From Verrucomicrobiota bacterium (GTDB taxonomy: Bacteria; Verrucomicrobiota; Verrucomicrobiia; Verrucomicrobiales; Verrucomicrobiaceae): a DNA stretch of 10,173 nucleotides. Every line of letters begins with the position of its first letter. The first letter of the stretch is position 1. The notes beneath the pieces were generated by a model that had not been told where the DNA came from, did not search any database, and saw nothing but the letters and a program-made list of their open reading frames with translations. The translations under genes were made by a program, and so were the position numbers. Where the stretch lies: positions 1-10,173 of the forward strand of contig JAIOQF010000148.1 of assembly GCA_021413535.1 (NCBI GenBank). Direction: 5' to 3'. Below are positions 5,833 to 10,173 of this stretch, in pieces.

Positions 5833-6892
5833 TCACTTGCCGTTGGCATTCCGTTTTTTAGTCAGAGCCTCTGATGGAGGCGTGGTCTCATACGGCTTCG
5901 GTTTCGGTTCGATGCTGGGAACGTTGCCTTCCATGAGGCGTTCCTTTTCAGCCTTCTTTTTGAGGCTGCTGTCGATGATCCAGACAAAAACAGCAATGGC
6001 GATGCCGGTGCAAATGGTCAGAATGATCAACGACAAGGGGGACCAGACGAGGTCCTGATTCTCGACAAAGCGCCGTGGCCGATGACGGCCCGTGCGTCCT
6101 GCGACCTGCTCTCCGGCGGCAACCTCGGCTCCACCCGGCTCCGGCTCAATGGTCGCATCCGTCTCCATGGTTCCCCGCCAAGTTCTGGACGGAGCCTCTC
6201 TCGGTGGTGGTGCTGGCTGCGATTGATTTTTTTCATCGCGTTGAAGCGCGCTGTGGAACTGGCCTCCTCCATTTGCCGGAGAATTCTTCAGCCCGCTGCT
6301 GACTGATGGTGTGCGTTCCGTCGTGGTGGCGACGTTTGAACGTGCTGCGGGTCGTTGATCCATCGCAACGCTGGGCACGGGCAGCTTTTGCTCGGCTTGA
6401 TCCAGTGGTAAAATGCGTCGCAACACCGGCTTGTCCATTGGCGCGCCTGCGGATGATGGATGTTCCTGCCGCAGGCGAAGCATTTTTAAGATGAGTTGCG
6501 CCGTTTGTAAGACAGAAATTCTGTCTGTCGAAATGATATGCGCACCGGAATCAGACGGATCAAATGAATCATCCGCCGGCAGCGGGCCGCGCGCCAGTGT
6601 TCGCTGCTCTCGCAACGGACGGGAGCAGTTCAACTGAACCAGAAACAAGCTGTCCCCCAGGATTTCACGGGCCAGCAACCGCTGCTGTTCCAGCCTGGTG
6701 GTCATGGTCACAATGACAATGGCGCCCTGATCAACCAGCGTCTTCGCAACGTCTGCCGCGCTTCGCATCATCCAGCACCAGCGTGGTCCAGCCTTCAACT
6801 TGCAAGTAATCCCGAAGCGCGGCAGCCGCCGCCGTCTTACCAGAACCAGGTAAGCCAGAAATCCAGAGAATGCGTTCAGAGAAACCCGGCAT
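5833..6892 (-). pseudogene. Frameshifted APS-kinase-like (CysC-like) P-loop protein with C-terminal membrane helix
   Basis: The ATG at 6892 opens a frame reading ILWISGLPGSGKTAAAAALR, with P-loop GLPGSGKT at residues 13-20 and VLDD at 39-42, as at the start of adenylylsulfate kinases. It stops at 6733-6731. A second frame, entered by skipping one base near 6768, continues as RSAADVAKTLVDQGAIVIVT and later FDPSDSGAHIISTDRISVLQ, matching the C-terminal half of the same fold. About 25 residues normally found between the 'DGD' motif and the VAKLM helix, including APS-binding positions, are missing at the junction, so a deletion that also broke the frame is likely. The second frame goes on through a Pro/Gln/Arg-rich linker (about its residues 110-250), a membrane helix WSPLSLIILTICTGIAIAVF (about 252-276 of 321) and a 45-residue charged tail. 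True sulfate activation is doubtful; no CysN/CysD genes are near. Convergent with the ABC operon, divergent from gpmI. A sequencing error remains possible. Confidence 0.65.
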
Positions 6893-6994
6893 CGCTACGA
6901 TGCAGAGGCTAACTAGATTGGACTGATGTGCAAATGAATCGTTCGTCGTGCGGTGTGATTTGAAATTTTCCAGTTAGCAGCGAGTATCCAAGCC

Positions 6995-8545
6995 ATGTCA
7001 AAAAAACCTGTGGTTCTGATCATTCGCGACGGCTGGGGTATCAACCCCGATGGAAAAGCCAGGGCCAGGGAAAACGGTGATGCCACGCTGCTGGCGCAGA
7101 CCCCATTTCACGACCGTCTTTATGCGGATTATCCTTGGGCCAAGATCAGCGGGAGCGGCGAGGACGTTGGATTGCCCGCCGGTCAAATGGGCAACAGCGA
7201 GGTGGGACATCTCAACCTCGGTGCGGGACGGATCGTTTATCAAGATCTCACCCGGATCAATAAAGCGGTGCGCGATGGCGAGTTCGCGACCAATGCGGTG
7301 CTTCAGGAAGCCTTCGCGAAGGCCAAGGGAAAGCGACTGCATTTTCTGGGCCTCGTGAGCGATGGCGGGGTGCATTCGCACCAGGATCATCTCGTTGCCT
7401 TGTGTGATGCGGCGAAGGCTGCGGGCGTGAATGATCTGATGGTTCACGCCATCACCGACGGACGTGACACCTCGCCCACGGGCGGCGCAGGCTATTTGCA
7501 GAAACTCGAAGCCGATCTCAAACCGAGCGGCGCCATCATCGCCACCGTCATCGGCCGCTATTTCGCGATGGACCGCGACCAGCGCTGGGAGCGCAGCAAG
7601 CTCTCGTGGGACGCCATCGTGCTCGGCAAGGGTGCAGCCCAAAGCGTTTCTCCTTCAGCTGCCATCCAGGCTGCCTACGCTAAGGAATCTCGTGGTGATG
7701 AATTTCTCCAGCCGATGATCTTCTCCGACGCCAACACGCAGCGGGTGCGCGATGGCGATGTGGTTCTGTGGTTCAACTTCCGCGCCGACCGCGTGCGCCA
7801 GCTTTCTCTCGCGTTCCTCGACAAGAACTTCACTGGCTTCGACCGCGAAGTGGCACCGAAAGTTGGCTATTACACGCTTACGGAATACGATGCCACCTAT
7901 TACGACAAGGGTTGCCGCGTGATATTCACTCCGCAGACCATGAAAAATATCCTCGGCGAAGTGGTCGCCGCTGCGGGACTGAAGCAGCTTCGTGCGGCGG
8001 AGACCGAGAAATATCCCCACGTTACATTCTTCTTTAACGGCGGTCTGGAAGTGGCGTTCAACGGCGAAGACCGCTACCTCGCCATCAGTCCGAAGGAAGT
8101 GCCGACTTACGACAAGAAGCCGCAGATGAGCGCGCCGGATCTGGCCTTTGAAGTGGTGCGTCGATTGGAGAACTACGATCTGGCCATCATCAACTTTGCC
8201 AATCCCGACATGGTCGGCCACACCGGTGTCGTCGAAGCTGGCGTTCATGCTTGCGAGACCATCGACTTGGCTGTGCGACTGGTGGTCGAGAAGGTGCTCG
8301 CGCTGGGCGGCAGTCTTTTCATTACCGCCGATCACGGCAACTGTGAACTCATGCGCAATCCCGATGGCAGCCCCAACACTGCGCACACCACCAATCTTGT
8401 TCACGGCATTTACGTGGCTGCTGACGCGAAGAACTTCAAGGTTCGCGACGGCATCCTGGCCGACATCGCGCCGACTCTCCTGCAACTCTTAGGCGTGCCG
8501 CAGCCCGCAGAAATGACGGGCCGGAGCCTGTTGGAGAAGAGATAG
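6995..8545 (+). CDS. gpmI: 2,3-bisphosphoglycerate-independent phosphoglycerate mutase
   Basis: This 516-residue cytoplasmic enzyme interconverts 3- and 2-phosphoglycerate in glycolysis and gluconeogenesis through a phosphoserine intermediate, using two Mn ions. It belongs to the alkaline phosphatase superfamily, and full length (about 510) is usual. All catalytic positions can be seen: Asp12 in IIRDGWG, the phospho-accepting Ser68 in MGNSEVGHLN, His127 in SDGGVHSH, the TDGRDT loop, GRYFAMDRDQRW, Asp405 and His409 in NPDMVGHTG, Asp446-His447 in ITADHGNCEL, and His464. The phosphatase-type core is split by the phosphotransferase domain in the middle, as in the family. ATG 6995 is the natural start, as the family begins with a few residues before the VVLIIxDGWG strand; no Shine-Dalgarno sequence precedes it. 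It is divergent from the CysC-like remnant with a 102-bp gap and is followed by a terminator, so it is probably a single-gene transcript. Confidence 0.97.
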   Translation: MSKKPVVLIIRDGWGINPDGKARARENGDATLLAQTPFHDRLYADYPWAKISGSGEDVGLPAGQMGNSEVGHLNLGAGRIVYQDLTRINKAVRDGEFATNAVLQEAFAKAKGKRLHFLGLVSDGGVHSHQDHLVALCDAAKAAGVNDLMVHAITDGRDTSPTGGAGYLQKLEADLKPSGAIIATVIGRYFAMDRDQRWERSKLSWDAIVLGKGAAQSVSPSAAIQAAYAKESRGDEFLQPMIFSDANTQRVRDGDVVLWFNFRADRVRQLSLAFLDKNFTGFDREVAPKVGYYTLTEYDATYYDKGCRVIFTPQTMKNILGEVVAAAGLKQLRAAETEKYPHVTFFFNGGLEVAFNGEDRYLAISPKEVPTYDKKPQMSAPDLAFEVVRRLENYDLAIINFANPDMVGHTGVVEAGVHACETIDLAVRLVVEKVLALGGSLFITADHGNCELMRNPDGSPNTAHTTNLVHGIYVAADAKNFKVRDGILADIAPTLLQLLGVPQPAEMTGRSLLEKR

Positions 8546-8651
8546 TGAGCCTCAAGAAATATATTGAGTATTGACCGGATTGGCTCCTATTTAGCGGCCC
8601 TTTCGTCTAAAATTCGGTTCATCGTTAATACAATAGAATAACAAATCTAAA

Positions 8652-8688
8652 CCCGAAAAGTGTTCACTGCACGTTTCGGGCTTTTGTT
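8652..8688 (+). terminator. Rho-independent terminator after gpmI
   Basis: CCCGAAA (8652-8658) pairs with TTTCGGG (8674-8680). After an A-G mismatch the stem extends by GTG/CAC (8660-8662 with 8670-8672) round a seven-base loop. It is followed by CTTTTGTTTC. It lies about 105 bases after the gpmI stop codon and 39 bases before the next gene, and so separates the two. The T tract is interrupted, so termination may be partial. Confidence 0.75.
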
Positions 8689-8726
8689 TCGTTATCTGAC
8701 TTTCCCGCGCCAACTCGTCTCCTCTT

Positions 8727-10173
8727 ATGAAAACTAGCCTTCGTATTCTCTTGGTTGTTTTACTCGTTGGTGCTGCCGTTTGGATCGGCTGGCCGTCTTC
8801 TTCAACCAAGGCTCCCATCGCTTCGACGTCGAAGGCGAAACCAGAGCGGGCCGTCACGAATTCTCTGCCAATCACGCCGCCGTCATCAGACATGGCAACG
8901 GTGCCGCCTGCAGCGACTCCGTTGACCTTGATCATCCCCGCAAGCGTGGTGCAGGTGCCGCAGTCCCATCCGATGGCTCCGCCTGCGGTGCGTGAGTTCC
9001 GTGATTGGGCAGAGAAGTATTTCCGCGCGAAGCCGGAGCAACAGCCAAAGCTGATCGAAGAAGGCACGAAGCTGGCCATGGCCCATCAGAAAGCGATTGG
9101 GCAACTGATTCCCGAAGACCCCAAGCTCGCCATCGAGAACGCAGTGCCGATGGTGGTGCGGCAGAGCCTGCCTGAGGAAATCGTGAGCAAGCTGGAGAAA
9201 CGAGTGAATACGACGGGCAGTCTGACGCGGTATGGCGCGGTGCCGGTCGAGGGCGAGCCGACATCAAAGAATCCGATGTCCTATTCGTTCGTTGCTCAAG
9301 ATGCGCCAGTGGGTGAAGCGATGACGGCCTATGTTTATGGCTCTCGCAGTGCGGATTGGTGGCTGAAGGAGACGAAGGTCAATGGCATCTCCGCTGAAGG
9401 CGTGCTGGCCATCGCGGACTTGCGTGTTCGCCAATTGGAAGTAGGCGAACAGTTTGATCCGAAGAAGCCGGTGATCGAGGTCTGCCCGGTATCGGGAACG
9501 GAGACGCCGCTGCCTGCCGCGACACCAAATGCGCCACGAGTGGCGAGCGCGGACACGACGGTGGTGGAGGACAACCGCCGGGTGATCGTGATGTGCGCCG
9601 GCGGACACATCACCCGGTATAGCAGCCAGCTGGCCTACGAAGAAGGAAGGGGCACGCAATACATGGCCGAAGGTGCGGCTGGCGGGGGATTCAAGCCCTT
9701 CAACGTGAACACGGCGAAAACCGAGTCATTGCTTTATTTGCGCATCGCCTTTCCCGACATCATGCAGGAGCCGCGCACCGAGGCTGATGTGTATGACACG
9801 CTGCGCAGGGTGACGGATTATTTTGCCACCAGCAGCTTTGGTCGCTACTTCCTGACGCCGACGGTGACACCGCTCATTGTGCTGCCTTACCCTGAGCAGT
9901 GGTATATTGCCTCGCGCAATTCAGCGGGCAAGCCGAACGGCTACGGCCTTCTCCAGGATCACGCGTTCGAGGCTGCGCGCCGGTTGGGCTACGATAAGAG
10001 CTCCTATGATTTGGACGTGTGTGACTACAAGGGCGGGCCCCACACGACAGAAGACGGCGGCTCGTTTGGCGGTCTCGGCGGCGGCAGAAGCGTCTGGTTG
10101 TATAATCAGAGCACCGGCGGCGGACTCGACGGCGTGCTGTCCCATGAACTCGGTCATACCTTCGGCTTGAGTC
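8727..10173 (+). CDS. Large exported protein with zincin metalloprotease motif (partial, cut by window end)
   Basis: The frame is open from ATG 8727 through the last base, 482 codons without a stop. The N terminus MKTSLRILLVVLLVGAAVWI is a signal peptide or anchor, followed by a Ser/Thr/Pro/Lys-rich stretch to about residue 90 that looks disordered. At the edge stands HELGHTFGLS (from residue 473), the zinc-binding HExxH with the Gly expected in an extended HExxHxxGxxH motif; the third ligand lies beyond the window. The preceding Gly-rich GGSFGGLGGGRSVWLYNQST resembles the segment before the active site in gametolysin-like (M11-type) and related metalloproteases. I infer a secreted or envelope-bound protease; family assignment is tentative. 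The region of about residues 95-370 is not recognised. The start follows the terminator closely and lacks a Shine-Dalgarno sequence. Confidence 0.82.
   Translation, partial: MKTSLRILLVVLLVGAAVWIGWPSSSTKAPIASTSKAKPERAVTNSLPITPPSSDMATVPPAATPLTLIIPASVVQVPQSHPMAPPAVREFRDWAEKYFRAKPEQQPKLIEEGTKLAMAHQKAIGQLIPEDPKLAIENAVPMVVRQSLPEEIVSKLEKRVNTTGSLTRYGAVPVEGEPTSKNPMSYSFVAQDAPVGEAMTAYVYGSRSADWWLKETKVNGISAEGVLAIADLRVRQLEVGEQFDPKKPVIEVCPVSGTETPLPAATPNAPRVASADTTVVEDNRRVIVMCAGGHITRYSSQLAYEEGRGTQYMAEGAAGGGFKPFNVNTAKTESLLYLRIAFPDIMQEPRTEADVYDTLRRVTDYFATSSFGRYFLTPTVTPLIVLPYPEQWYIASRNSAGKPNGYGLLQDHAFEAARRLGYDKSSYDLDVCDYKGGPHTTEDGGSFGGLGGGRSVWLYNQSTGGGLDGVLSHELGHTFGLS

Noticed and set aside
5838..5862. TGCC-GTT-GGCA followed by a T-run, a possible terminator for the ABC operon
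   Set aside because: The stem is only four base pairs, the T-run is displaced by five bases, and it lies in the coding region of the convergent gene.
6960..6990. TTGAAA and TATCCA upstream of gpmI as a promoter
   Set aside because: The spacing is 19 bases, the -10 match is poor, and the start would fall on the ATG itself; too weak to annotate.
8594..8625. GGCCCTTTCGTCTA, resembling the 5' end of a tRNA-Glu gene
   Set aside because: The short likeness is not followed by a D-stem partner, anticodon arm or T-arm (no GGTTCGA), so it is neither a tRNA nor a demonstrable fragment.
8591..9079. 162-codon minus-strand frame after gpmI
   Set aside because: It overlaps the long exported-protein gene antisense and crosses the terminator; no family features.

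Overview
The window looks like a piece of a GC-rich Gram-negative chromosome. Verrucomicrobiota is my best guess: no start codon has a recognisable Shine-Dalgarno sequence, intergenic REP-like palindromes are present, both permease halves of a peptide ABC transporter are fused, and there is a large secreted zincin-type protein. This placement is inference, not proof.

Left end (1-1098): the most unusual part reads as a decayed chromosomal integron. A 184-bp remnant of an integron-type tyrosine recombinase points right, with the N-terminal motif region joined directly to a C-terminal-like tail. To its left, as in a classical integron, come a leader with strong inverted and direct repeats, an attI-like GTTAGGC core, and one complete cassette on the minus strand. 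That cassette carries a small lipoprotein gene and ends in an attC-like site with paired GCCCAAC/GTTGGGT cores. Bases 1-204 would be the start of a second cassette and hold no convincing gene.

1099-1351: two REP-like palindromes, then a likely promoter almost touching the first transporter gene. Its translation start is better placed at 1352 than at the farthest upstream ATG (1214), which lies next to a palindrome and upstream of the promoter.

1352-5819: a tight operon with ATGA overlaps encoding an extracytoplasmic peptide-type substrate-binding protein, a fused two-domain permease and one OppD/DppD-type ATPase. No second ATPase gene follows; the next gene is convergent. Together they would form a peptide or related importer.

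5833-6892 (minus): an APS-kinase-like (CysC-like) P-loop protein with a long Pro-rich linker and a C-terminal membrane helix. It is split by a frameshift and short of part of the kinase core, so it is probably a pseudogene unless the shift is a sequence error. 6995-8545: intact cofactor-independent phosphoglycerate mutase (gpmI), divergent from it, followed by a Rho-independent terminator. 8727-end: a large exported protein with an HELGHTFGL zinc-protease motif, cut by the window edge.
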